Origin: Haplosporangium gracile
Taxonomy: Eukaryota; Mortierellomycota; Mortierellomycetes; Mortierellales; Mortierellaceae
Direction of reading: 5' to 3'
DNA length: 21,507 nt
NCBI GenBank assembly: GCA_015499985.1
Contig: JAAAUF010000720.1
Span: forward strand, 1-21,507
Numbering within the stretch: the first letter of the stretch is position 1; each line of letters starts with the position of its first letter. Under the pieces are notes generated by a model that made no database searches, was not told where the DNA came from, and saw nothing but the letters and a program-made list of their open reading frames with translations. The position numbers and the translations under genes are program-made. Positions 8,456 through 17,226 of the stretch are shown here, piece after piece.

Positions 8456-9560
8456 TTACTTGGCGGAGACAAAGGCCTTGAGGTCCTTGAGCCAGTGGGT
8501 GTACTCAACCTGGTCCTTGTGGAAGACATAGTTGGGCACAAAGTTGGCAAGATCACCATCAATCTGGCGCTCCTCCAAGTACTTCTCAAACTCAACCTGC
8601 AAGTTCTCATCCAACTCGGCAAATGGGGGGCCGCTGTACAAACCGCGCTTCTCCCAGTCAGCCTCAGCAGTCGAGGCGGTAGCAAGAGCAGAGTCCTTGA
8701 TGTTCGAGATCGATTCGACAATAAAGGCGCCATCCTGAGCAACAGCATCGATCGAAATGCTTCCAGCATTGGGCTTAGAAATGGTGATCAAGCAGCGAAC
8801 AGGGAAGGTCAACGACTCCAAATCATCGGCCTCCTCCTCGTCATCTCCGGAGGCAGAGAGCGACTCCTTGCCCTGGTGACCATTGTCCCCCAAGTCGTCC
8901 TCCAAATCGAGCTCCTCCTCATCATCAGCAGAGTTGATGTCCGAGACCGAGAAAACAATCTTGATCCTATGAATGATGATATGAATAACAAAAGGCGTTA
9001 GTCGTGTTTATGTTGTACCAGTGCAAAGTGCAACTGCAAGGCGCGTAATGGAGGCTGATCGGTCTCAATTTAGTGGCAAAACAAGCAAACGAAATCAAAA
9101 AAAAAAACTTTTTACGTACTCCTCGTTGCCGAACTTGCGGGTCAAGGTGACCTCGTCGGATCCGGCCTTGTTGGTGATCTCAAAGGGGCTAGACTTCAAG
9201 TACTCGGTGATATAGTCGGGGACCTCGTCACCCTGCTCCTCCTCGTGCTTGATCTCGCTTTCAATGGCAGTAAGAAGGTCCTTGTCAGCTGAAATGGAAT
9301 GAATTTAAACAAATGAGAAAACAACAACATACTGTTAGTCCTTTAGCACAAGAGAGGAAACAAAGCACAAGGATGACTTTAAGAAGCAGTTTTGGCGTAC
9401 TCTTGTTCCAGGCCAAGGGAGAGTTCGAGAAGGCGCGGACGGCAGAGACTGATCCGGCGCGGGCGACGAAGGCGGGGTTGACGATGGCCTTGGGGAGGAC
9501 GGCAGCACGCATGGCCAAGGCAGGCATGGCGCGGGCAGCAGCAATACGAAGAGCAAACAT
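8456..9560 (-). CDS. MAM33: Mitochondrial acidic matrix protein MAM33 (p32/C1QBP family)
   Basis: A matrix protein of the p32 family, which forms a doughnut-shaped acidic trimer and supports mitochondrial ribosome function and respiration. Three exons: 9401-9560, 9120-9288 and 8456-8966, with introns of 112 and 153 nt and in-phase borders, giving 279 residues. Residues 1-50 form a classical presequence (MFALRIAAARAMPALAMRAA..., Arg-rich, no acidic residues). The mature part starts near TDKDLLTAIESEIKHEEE and continues with the family pattern LKSSPFEI, TRKFGNEEIKIVFSV, an acidic loop (about residues 125-160, rich in Asp/Glu), FPVRCLITI, and the C-terminal block LYSGPPFAELDENLQ, LEERQIDGDLANFVPNY and HWLKDLKAFV. 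The C-terminal helix is the most conserved part of the family and is intact. It is transcribed in the same direction as SDH1, 301 bp upstream of it, and is divergent from ULA1. Confidence 0.95.
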
Positions 9561-9923
9561 TGTATGGATGTTGTGAGGGGGGTGAAGGAAGGATGAAGGA
9601 CAAAAGAAGAAAAAAGAAAGAAAACGGAATCTTGCTTTACTTTTGACGACGAACGAACGAAAAGACCCGCGCTGGCTGACTTGAAGTGGAGTTTCAACAG
9701 AGCAATCTCACCGTCGAAAAAGGAAGAAAAGGAATCGAGGCTGAAAAAGGCGGTCACGTAGGACAAGCAGCCGGCACAGCCATGGCAAAGGACAGAAATG
9801 AAAAACCACAAAAACGTCAGACTCGAACTCTTTTCTTTTTCTACTTTTCATCCCTCGCTACGCCTCCACCTCAACACTTTTCTCTTATTAATCGCATTAC
9901 TTCAAAAAACAACAACAATAACC
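9561..9923. promoter_or_regulatory. Shared divergent promoter of MAM33 and ULA1
   Basis: 363 bp separate the opposed start codons. The ULA1 side has a leader rich in A and C, ending AATAACCATGG; the MAM33 side reads CCATACAATG on its strand. The ULA1-proximal part at about 9815-9905 is CT-rich. No TATA or CCAAT box is clear. Sharing of elements is inferred from spacing. Confidence 0.65.
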
Positions 9924-12392
9924 ATGGACGCCAAAACACAGAAATACGACAGACAGCTCAGGTACACTCTTCACTTCTCACACTCGAACAACGCATTACA
10001 AATGAACGCGTGCAGGAAAGCATCGACTGCGGACGAAACAAACTAACATTGGAATCTCTTTTCAACATTGGTGACTTTCATAGACTTTGGGGCAGCGGTG
10101 GTCAGCAGGCACTCGAATCTGCCCATATCCTTCTTATCAACGCGTCTGCCGTTGGTTGTGAAATCCTCAAGAACCTAGTTCTCCCAGGTACGCCTTTCAC
10201 TCTGGACCGTCTGACTTTCCTGTGAACATTATTTACTGCGTCACTTTTACATTTGCGCGCTACCAGCTCTCTTCTAACCTCTTTTTCTTTCAATAGGTAT
10301 TGGACAATTCACAGTTATTGACCAAGGGACGGTCACTCAGAGCGACATCGGCTCCAACTTCTTTTTGGATGCCGACAGCCTTGAAAAATCCAGGGCAGAG
10401 CGCGCAGCTGAGCTCCTTGGAGAGCTAAATGAGGATGTCAGCGGTCACTGGATCGCCAAGGATATTCTCTCCGCTTTGACCGAGAACCCCTCGTTCCTTT
10501 CTCAGTTCTCGACGGTTATTGCTACCGATATTACGCGTCAGGTCGCCGAGAAGATCTCGTCTCTTTGCTGGACTAACCAACATGCTATCCCATTCATCTG
10601 GGTCAAGACCGTCGGTCTCCTCGGCACTGCCCGGGTCGTTCTCCCCGAGCACGTCAGTACGTATCATCAGAATACCTTTGTAATCATTCTGTAGATTCTC
10701 TAACGTTGAGAAAAGGCGTTACTAATAATTATCCTCACCATCTCGTTTTCTGTGATATCATATAGTTGTGGAGACGCATCCTGACAATGTTGCTGATATT
10801 CGTATTGACACGCCATTCCCCGAGTTGTCCAACTATGCCAAATCCTTTGACTTCAACACCCAGGACACTCTTGAATTTGGCCACATCCCATATGTCGCCA
10901 TTCTCTTGAAGTACATGGACGAGTGGAAGCAGGAGGTTAGTTTCTCATAGCCGTTTTAAACTTTCACTTCTTGTGGTTTTATTTTCTCGCGTTGCAATTA
11001 TTTGACTAACGTTTTCTTTCTTGACTCAATATTAGTATGATGGCAAGATCCCTGGAACATATGCGGAAAAGAACCAGCTCAAGGCCAATATCAGGTCAGG
11101 AATGCGGTCAGGAGATGACGAGAACTTTGACGAGGCAATTAACTCTGTGCTGCGTTCATGCCAGCCCACCGTTGTCCCCAGCCCCATCAAAGCCTTATTC
11201 AGCGATCCTAAGTGCGAAACCTTGACCGCCGAGGTATTACTTTTTGTCTTCTTTTCGCCTAGAGCATCTATGTGCTCTTTGACACTTTTGGCCGACTGTT
11301 ATCTAACGATCTCCATGGCAACCTTTTATGAATAATGGAAACTTAGTCGTCGAACTTTTGGATCTTGGCCCGCGCTGTGAGAGACTTTGTGAATGATCAT
11401 GGGAAGAGCGGGGGACTGCTTCCTTTGTCTGGTACTATTCCCGACATGAAGGCTCAGACCGACAGCTATGTTACTCTTCAAAGCATGTAAGTACTATATG
11501 CTTGGACTTTTTGTCGGCAAACACGACACCGCCCTATGCAAAAAAAAACTCCAGATACTAACAATCACCTTTCGCTTATGTATTCGCGAACAATAGTTAC
11601 AAGACAAAGGCAAAGCAGGATGTGCAGGAGGTGTCGAAACTTGTTGACACTGTTCTAGAGTCGTTGGGACTTGCTCCTGGATCGGTTGCCTCTGAGGAGA
11701 TTGAGACTTTCTGCAAATACTCTGCCTTCCTGAAGGTCATCCGTTACCGTAGCCTCGAGGACGAGTACACTCAGCCCAAGACAAAACAGATGGGTAATTA
11801 CTCAACCTTGTTTCATGAAGTTAGTATTGTAATGATGTTCAATGGTCATACTTTCAGAGCGACTAACTTCTTTATTTGGTTCTTGAATATCATGGGATTG
11901 AATAGCGTCGTGGTTGTCAGAGGAGGATTCGGTGTTTGCACAGTACGTTCTATTGAGAGCGTCAGACTCATTCTTTGATGATCATGGCCGCTACCCTGGC
12001 GAGGGTGATGACTGGGAAGAAAATGTGGACCACCTCCATGCTAATGTTGCTACCTTGTTGCAGTCTTGGGGTATCGACACCGAGGTCATTTCTAAGGAGC
12101 AGACACACGAAATGTAAGCTGTTTCTTATGTTTATGCTCTTGGTTTGCTATCAGTGCTCTTACTCTCTAAACAACTATTAACGGGATATATATTTTTTCC
12201 GTATTTGTTATTGGGGGGGGGGGTTTTGACAGTTGTCGTTTTGGAAGGGGAGCAATTCACAACATTGCGTCGTTTATGGGAGGAGTTGTTAGTCAGGAGG
12301 TAATCAAGCTGATTACGCACCAGTATATCCCTATGGACAACACGTTTATCTTCGATGGCGCCCGCTCTGTCTCTGCCGTCTTTGTCGTCTGA
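9924..12392 (+). CDS. ULA1: NEDD8-activating enzyme E1 regulatory subunit (APPBP1/NAE1/Ula1)
   Basis: It pairs with the UBA3 catalytic subunit to adenylate NEDD8 and start its transfer to the E2 UBC12. Nine exons: 9924-9961, 10084-10187, 10297-10656, 10766-10935, 11036-11233, 11347-11486, 11597-11793, 11906-12113 and 12233-12392. Every border is GT..AG, introns are 100-122 nt, the phase closes, and the product is 524 residues, close to the family norm. The N-terminus [20 protein letters not shown] and the [17 protein letters not shown] segment are the hallmark of the E1 inactive adenylation half. [32 protein letters not shown] and the C-terminal [20 protein letters not shown] are all present in family order. 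As expected for this subunit, there is no catalytic-Cys domain of UBA3 type. Intron 8 holds an 11-G run. The gene is convergent with the tail-anchored protein gene. Its substrate, NEDD8, is encoded about 6.1 kb upstream on the other strand. Confidence 0.96.
12213..12223. repeat. Run of 11 G in ULA1 intron 8
   Basis: A homopolymer of 11 G lies 9 nt before the acceptor AG of intron 8, where a pyrimidine tract would be expected. Runs of this type are prone to sequencing length error. Confidence 0.85.
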
Positions 12393-12555
12393 GGGAGCGA
12401 AGCGGGGTTGATTGAAGAATAGGATCACTTCGGGTAAAGCGCCACGCCATATAAAAAGATCAATTGCAGTTTTCCCGCGGATCCCTCTTTCTCTGTTTGA
12501 GGAAAAAAAACTAAAGGTACTTGGACAGATTGTCCACATGGATTGCTGTTTTCTA

Positions 12556-12561
12556 AATAAA
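12556..12561 (+). terminator. Poly(A) signal for ULA1
   Basis: AATAAA, 164 nt after the ULA1 stop codon. Confidence 0.5.
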
Positions 12562-12640
12562 GAAAAGACGAGACAAATGGATTGCTATCAATGTGCACGT
12601 TTTCTTTTCGTCTGTTTACATTTGTTTTATGGATATGTTT

Positions 12641-12646
12641 TTTATT
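12641..12646 (-). terminator. Possible poly(A) signal for the tail-anchored protein gene
   Basis: AATAAA on the minus strand, only about 19 nt after the stop codon at 12665. It faces the ULA1 signal 80 bp away, so the two 3' ends nearly meet. Confidence 0.35.
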
Positions 12647-12664
12647 ATTTACGTGTAGTTTTCT

Positions 12665-14209
12665 TTAGCAGAGGATGAGGATGACGATGGCGGCGATACA
12701 AAAGACGGTAATGAGACCGGACCCGATTTTTCGGCGTCGGCTTTGGTTCAGAAACCGGGTGCGATCTAACGACGATTGGAACGTGTGTGTCTTTGATTTT
12801 GTTGTCGTTGCCGTCGTCGGTGTTGCCAGTGCTAGTGAGGGGGTGGTGAGGGTTGCGAAGGGGTTGCGGGGCTTGGACCTGCCAGATGCGCTCGCTGGCC
12901 CTGGCGTATATTGGGCAGTGGCACGGACGACTGCTGCTGGGTATTTGGGTGGTGTGGTTTGTACAACGAGCTTGGGGGTGGTGGTAGTGGATCTTGAGGG
13001 AGTCGAGGAGAGGAGTGCAGAAGGATGAAGGTGGTGATTATGACGACGTGTCATATTTTCTTCATCCTCGGCCTTGTCGGTCTTTGGAACTAGTGGCAGG
13101 AGGGGGCCAGTGGCAGTAGCAAGATTTGTTGCGCGTGTGCCGTGGATTGCCTCTTTTGGCGATGCATCGAGAGGAGGGGTCATCAGGCCCGTCATTGCCA
13201 AGTCTGCTAAGTCTTCTTTAGAGGAGATCAGAACAGGGGTTGTTGTTGGTATTGGCAATTCTTGAGTGGATAAGGATGTTGATGACATTGAAGACAGAGT
13301 AGAATGGGATTCGGAAGGTAGGGGGTCTTTTTTTACCCTTGTAAGCGTGCTAGGACTAATGGGAGCAGGAGAGGATGAAGAATGGTAGTGGTGGTCTTGC
13401 GAGTGACCGGCTGTGAAGGACTGGCGGACGGAAGAAGCCCAAGTCGAGATACGATTCCGTAGGCTGGCTCGGATCCTGGTATTGCTGTTATTGCTTGCTG
13501 TAGGTGTTGCATGGAGGGCTATTTTTGTCGTAGGCTTTTCCGAGGACGAATTGGGCGTGTTAGGCGCGGTAGCAGCTGCAGCAGCCAGGGGTGATTTTGC
13601 CGGACTCGAGGAAAGTGCAGTAAAGGGTGATCTGCTCAGGAAGCGGTCTTTTGGTTTTGCGGTCGAGGCCGGCTGTGCCAAAGCAGACGCAGGAGCAGAT
13701 CGATTCATGAAGGGTTTTGAAAGCTGTGATGCGGAAAATGTCACCCCTCCCTTTTTCGACAGTGGCTTTCCAGAAGTCGAAGTTGAAGTTGTTGAAGAAG
13801 AGTAGGTAGAAGAAGGGGAGGATTGAAAATGACGCTTCTCGCGCCGTGCCATCTTTTGGGTATACGAAGATGCTATGGAGGGCGTCAGCGAAACCATTGA
13901 GTGAAAGGACGGGCTACTGCTCTTTCCGCTGTGACTCCGACTACTTCCCGTTGAGGAGGAGGGTGAATCTGGAGGGGAAGAAGAGGAGACCATGGGTGGT
14001 GGGAGGATGATATGGTTGTTATGATTGTGAGAGCGAGTGCGAGAGTTTTTGCTGGTTGTTGGAAGGGATATTGCCTGGGTATTGTTCCCGAATGAAGATG
14101 AAGAAGAAGAGGATGTGGGGCCATGGGTGGTGGAGTCGTAGCGGGGGATGTAGGTGCTTTTCTTTGAGTGTGAGGATGGGGAGGGCAGTGTGGGCAGTGA
14201 GGTGACCAT
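12665..14209 (-). CDS. Ser/Thr/Pro-rich protein with C-terminal membrane anchor (unknown function)
   Basis: A single uninterrupted frame of 514 residues from ATG 14209, intronless although its neighbours have up to nine exons. Almost the whole length is disordered in character: Ser, Thr, Pro and Ala dominate, with poly-Ser and Ser-Thr runs (near residues 32-40 and 130-148), His-rich patches, and scattered basic clusters such as MARREKRHF and RIRASLRNRISTW. The last 24 residues are RRRK followed by a hydrophobic segment, IGSGLITVFCIAAIVILIL, ending in a final Cys. With no signal peptide at the front, this is the layout of a tail-anchored protein whose N-terminal part faces the cytosol, on ER or another membrane. 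I recognise no enzyme domain. The Ser/Thr-Pro sites would suit phosphorylation, but that is inference. A long ORF in a low-complexity region can be spurious; the well-placed ATG, the terminal anchor after basic residues and the CT-rich leader argue that it is real. Confidence 0.7.
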   Translation of the reverse strand: MVTSLPTLPSPSSHSKKSTYIPRYDSTTHGPTSSSSSSSFGNNTQAISLPTTSKNSRTRSHNHNNHIILPPPMVSSSSPPDSPSSSTGSSRSHSGKSSSPSFHSMVSLTPSIASSYTQKMARREKRHFQSSPSSTYSSSTTSTSTSGKPLSKKGGVTFSASQLSKPFMNRSAPASALAQPASTAKPKDRFLSRSPFTALSSSPAKSPLAAAAATAPNTPNSSSEKPTTKIALHATPTASNNSNTRIRASLRNRISTWASSVRQSFTAGHSQDHHYHSSSSPAPISPSTLTRVKKDPLPSESHSTLSSMSSTSLSTQELPIPTTTPVLISSKEDLADLAMTGLMTPPLDASPKEAIHGTRATNLATATGPLLPLVPKTDKAEDEENMTRRHNHHLHPSALLSSTPSRSTTTTPKLVVQTTPPKYPAAVVRATAQYTPGPASASGRSKPRNPFATLTTPSLALATPTTATTTKSKTHTFQSSLDRTRFLNQSRRRKIGSGLITVFCIAAIVILILC

Positions 14210-14480
14210 TGTTGTTGATGGATATGTGGATATGTGAAGAAGAAGAAGAAGAAGGTGTCAATGATAGTGAAAAAGGAAGAAGAAAGGTTGATACAGCAAA
14301 GGATGGAAGATGGAGGAAGGGAAATGAAAAGTGAGAAGGAGAGGAGAGGAAAGGAGAAAGAGGGGAAAAGAGAGAGAAAGAGAGAAGTGGAGAATGAAGA
14401 ACAACAAAAAGAGAGGAAAAGGAAATAGCAGGTCCACCGGACAAAAAAAAAAGAACCAAAGCAAGAGATAACCAAAGAGG
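14210..14480 (-). promoter_or_regulatory. Pyrimidine-rich leader/promoter of the tail-anchored protein gene
   Basis: On the minus strand this stretch is nearly all C and T from about 14230 to 14430, the same type of leader seen before the hydrolase and kinase genes. It probably holds the 5' UTR. Confidence 0.5.
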
Positions 14481-15760
14481 GAAACGAATGGTGTCAAGTT
14501 TATTCAATGGGTAAATGAGCCATTTCTTTTTTTATTATTTAGTTCACGACGGACAGGTGGACGAATTGGATGAATTGGATAAAGGAAAGAGGGCAATGAA
14601 CAGCAATGAAGGTGAGAGCACTCTCCCGATGAAATAGAGTTTTGCATCCAGACTCCTCTTTTTTTGTCCAAACGAGGGCAAAACTCGACCAGGTGGACAC
14701 CTTTTTTTTAGTGGGAAGTCAAGTACCCTGCACTCACTCGAATGACCCGCTGCCCCTCTCTCCTTCTCCCTGCACGTTCATCATTCTCATCTCATCGTAC
14801 TAAAGCTACGCATACTCTTCTATCATTTTTATCTACTCCACCATACTGAACCGTGTGTCCAACCTCCGTCATCTTCCCTCCTCCCCTCTTGCCCCCTCCC
14901 CTTACCCTTTTTCACCCCTTGGGTTTACCCGCCTTCTTCTTTCTCTCTCTCTTTACCCGCAGCCACGTCAAAAATTAACATAATTGAACTCCTCTTTCTA
15001 AAAAGTGTTGCTTCGTGGAATCATGGCTTCAGTTCAGGCATGCCCCATTCTTGCTCCTCCTTTCTGCTCATAAATACTAATCCGGTAAAAACTGTTACTT
15101 CCTCTAACCCTCCTCGTTCCTCTTCTGTAACTTTATACCATTGCCAATTTCCGCCAAAAAGGGCAAGAACCTAACAAATCCGTATCCACTTTTTTTACAT
15201 TCATTTCAGCCCCTCTCCCTCTCAATTTCCTACACTCCTCGGCTCACTTGCAACAGACATTCCTTCTTTCCTCAAACTCCTTCCTTGAGATCCTTGTTTC
15301 CTTTCCTGCATATTGTTGTCCATTGGTTCCTGTGTCTCCTTTGCCATCAGGAGGAGAACATGGATACTACACTATGTAACTCCAAGGCAACAACCCGAAA
15401 ATCAGCTGAAAAAAGGAGGCGTTTCTCTCGCACCCATTTCACTCATTGGCAGAATGTGAAAGAATTTCATGTTTCTGTAGGTCTAAACATTAATGAACTT
15501 GGATGAAGGGTTGTGCTCATGGCTCTTTGTGTTAGGTCCCGTCTTGCCTATTTGATGCAGGAGGGTTGAATAAAAAAAATGCCCGTGTCTTGGTGCTCTT
15601 TCATCACGCTTTTCTAACTCTCAAGAGTATGTGCGTGTATGTGAAAGGGAAGACTTTATTTCATGTTCATTCGGTCACTGGAGCTGAAAACTCATAAATG
15701 GAGTGTCATTGGACGAAAAGGATGAAAGATTCTTTTTTTGCTGATACACATTTTCGCACT

Positions 15761-15795
<35 letters not shown>

Positions 15796-17020
15796 GCATC
15801 CGCACAGCTTAACCCTTTACTTTCTGTGAAGGCAATGCGGAAGCGATGCCTTGTTGGTTGGATATGCCCAATACGGCATAAAACTGGACTATGCTCTTTC
15901 TACGTGCGCTGTACCCGTGTGCTCTTTTTTTTCACTTAGCTCCATAGTATGAGCGAAAGCATGAAAGCGAAAAAAGGGTGATGACAATTTTTCTCTTGCA
16001 TAGCCTAGCGCCAATTGCATGGTTTTTTTTGCTCAGCCCTGTCGTATTGATGATTGGTATCTCTGCAAAGGCTGGGTTTTCGGATTCAGGCTTCTGTAGG
16101 TCTACCAATCTGCTAATTGTCGCGCCCCTTCATTATTCTTCTTCGCTTGTGTCCTTTACTGGACATGCGCCAGCCGATCTTCTTTTGTTAATGCGCGTAA
16201 GAAAGTGAGGTGAACGGTTTCGATCGCTGCTCTGTGGATGTAGTCATGAACGTGTCCCCGCCCCTCGGCCTAGTCTTTGTTCCTTTTTCCTTGTCCTAGT
16301 CCTTGTCTTATGAGAGTAAGAACTGTGCCCTTTGTCCGTTTGCATATGATATAGACGGATGTTGTTCTCGATCACGTTTATGTCGACACATGCATGATGG
16401 CCACACTCCATTTCTTCTTCTTCTTCTCTTGTCCTTTATTACTGCTGTCTTGGCTTTCTCTACGACCTTCTAGGACCAGTTCAGGGACTCACAGCACAGA
16501 AGAAAAAGATTGCACGTGACACTGTCGGCTGAATATTTTTACGATTGGCTGAAAAAAGAAGCACAAAAAGCACAATAAAAAAAAAGGTTGGAGAGAGTGA
16601 AAAAGAAAACCGATCGGATTTGTGCTTGCTTTGTCCTGGATTCGGGGCTGGTGAAAGTGAAAGAAAACTTGGGCAAAGAGAGAAAGAAGGGAGACTGACC
16701 GGATAGGATGATGAAGATCTCTCTTTCTGGTTGCATCATCGCGCAAGAAGGGAAAAGAAGGCAATCGAGTTCACCACGCGTACTGAAGTGCGTGGGAGCA
16801 ATTGGAAGGAGTACGAGGTGCGTGGTGTGCAAGACTATGCGGGTGTTCTTGTTCGAGTCAGATTCGTTCAAAGTGAACCAAGGAAAACAGGTTTTGATTT
16901 CATTCAAATTTACCACGCAGCGGTGCAAGGAGAAAGAGATAGATGTTCCAGGTACATTGCCCTCCATGAGCCGATCGGAACTTTTTTTTCTACTTTTACT
17001 CCGTTCGACCTACACCCAAG
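14481..17020. other. Gene-free stretch of about 2.5 kb
   Basis: I find no coding frame with sensible codon use or family motif. The longest frames (15141-15506 and 16731-17150, both +) lack a convincing start and run through CT-rich leader-like sequence. Contents: a duplicated GAATTGGAT at about 14564-14581, a strongly pyrimidine-rich belt at about 14740-14960, a CA microsatellite at 15771-15794, and a 13-bp direct repeat at 15473-15485 and 16092-16104. It separates two outward-facing genes (- strand at 14209, + strand at 17227), so it may be a long divergent regulatory region or hold a non-coding RNA. Confidence 0.5.
15771..15794. repeat. CA dinucleotide microsatellite, 12 units
   Basis: Twelve uninterrupted CA units, flanked on the left by degenerate CATACACATA. 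Confidence 0.9.
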
Positions 17021-17226
17021 TAAAATAATATCGCCAGCACTTTTCTTATTCTTCTTCAAAAACCACCCTCGACATTTCTCTTTCTCACTCATTCATTCAT
17101 TCATTCGAACATCTTCTCCACTCTTTCTTCACTCCCGCTCCACTCTTTAACTCCTCTCTTCTCCACAACCAACAAAGTATCAACCCCTTCCTTCCTCGCA
17201 CACCCAAAAACACATCGACAAAAAGA
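17021..17226 (+). promoter_or_regulatory. CT-rich leader of the alpha/beta hydrolase gene
   Basis: Pyrimidine-dominated sequence with ATTCATTC repeats at about 17089-17106, running straight into the start codon context AAAAGAATGA. Probably core promoter plus 5' UTR. Confidence 0.5.

Noticed and set aside
13413..13805. A 130-codon plus-strand frame
   Set aside because: Antisense to the Ser-rich protein; its Ala/Val/Glu composition is what antisense of Ser/Thr-rich codons gives.
15361..15506. A short frame from ATG 15361 with a basic segment (KATTRKSAEKRRRFSR)
   Set aside because: Only 48 codons, no splice partner found, and composition not distinct from the surrounding non-coding sequence.
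16830..16880. A GTTCGAGTC motif considered as a tRNA B box
   Set aside because: No matching T-stem, acceptor stem or A box nearby.
16731..17150. A 139-codon plus-strand frame upstream of the hydrolase
   Set aside because: Its second half is CT-rich leader sequence and the first half has no motif; it ends before the hydrolase start in a different frame.
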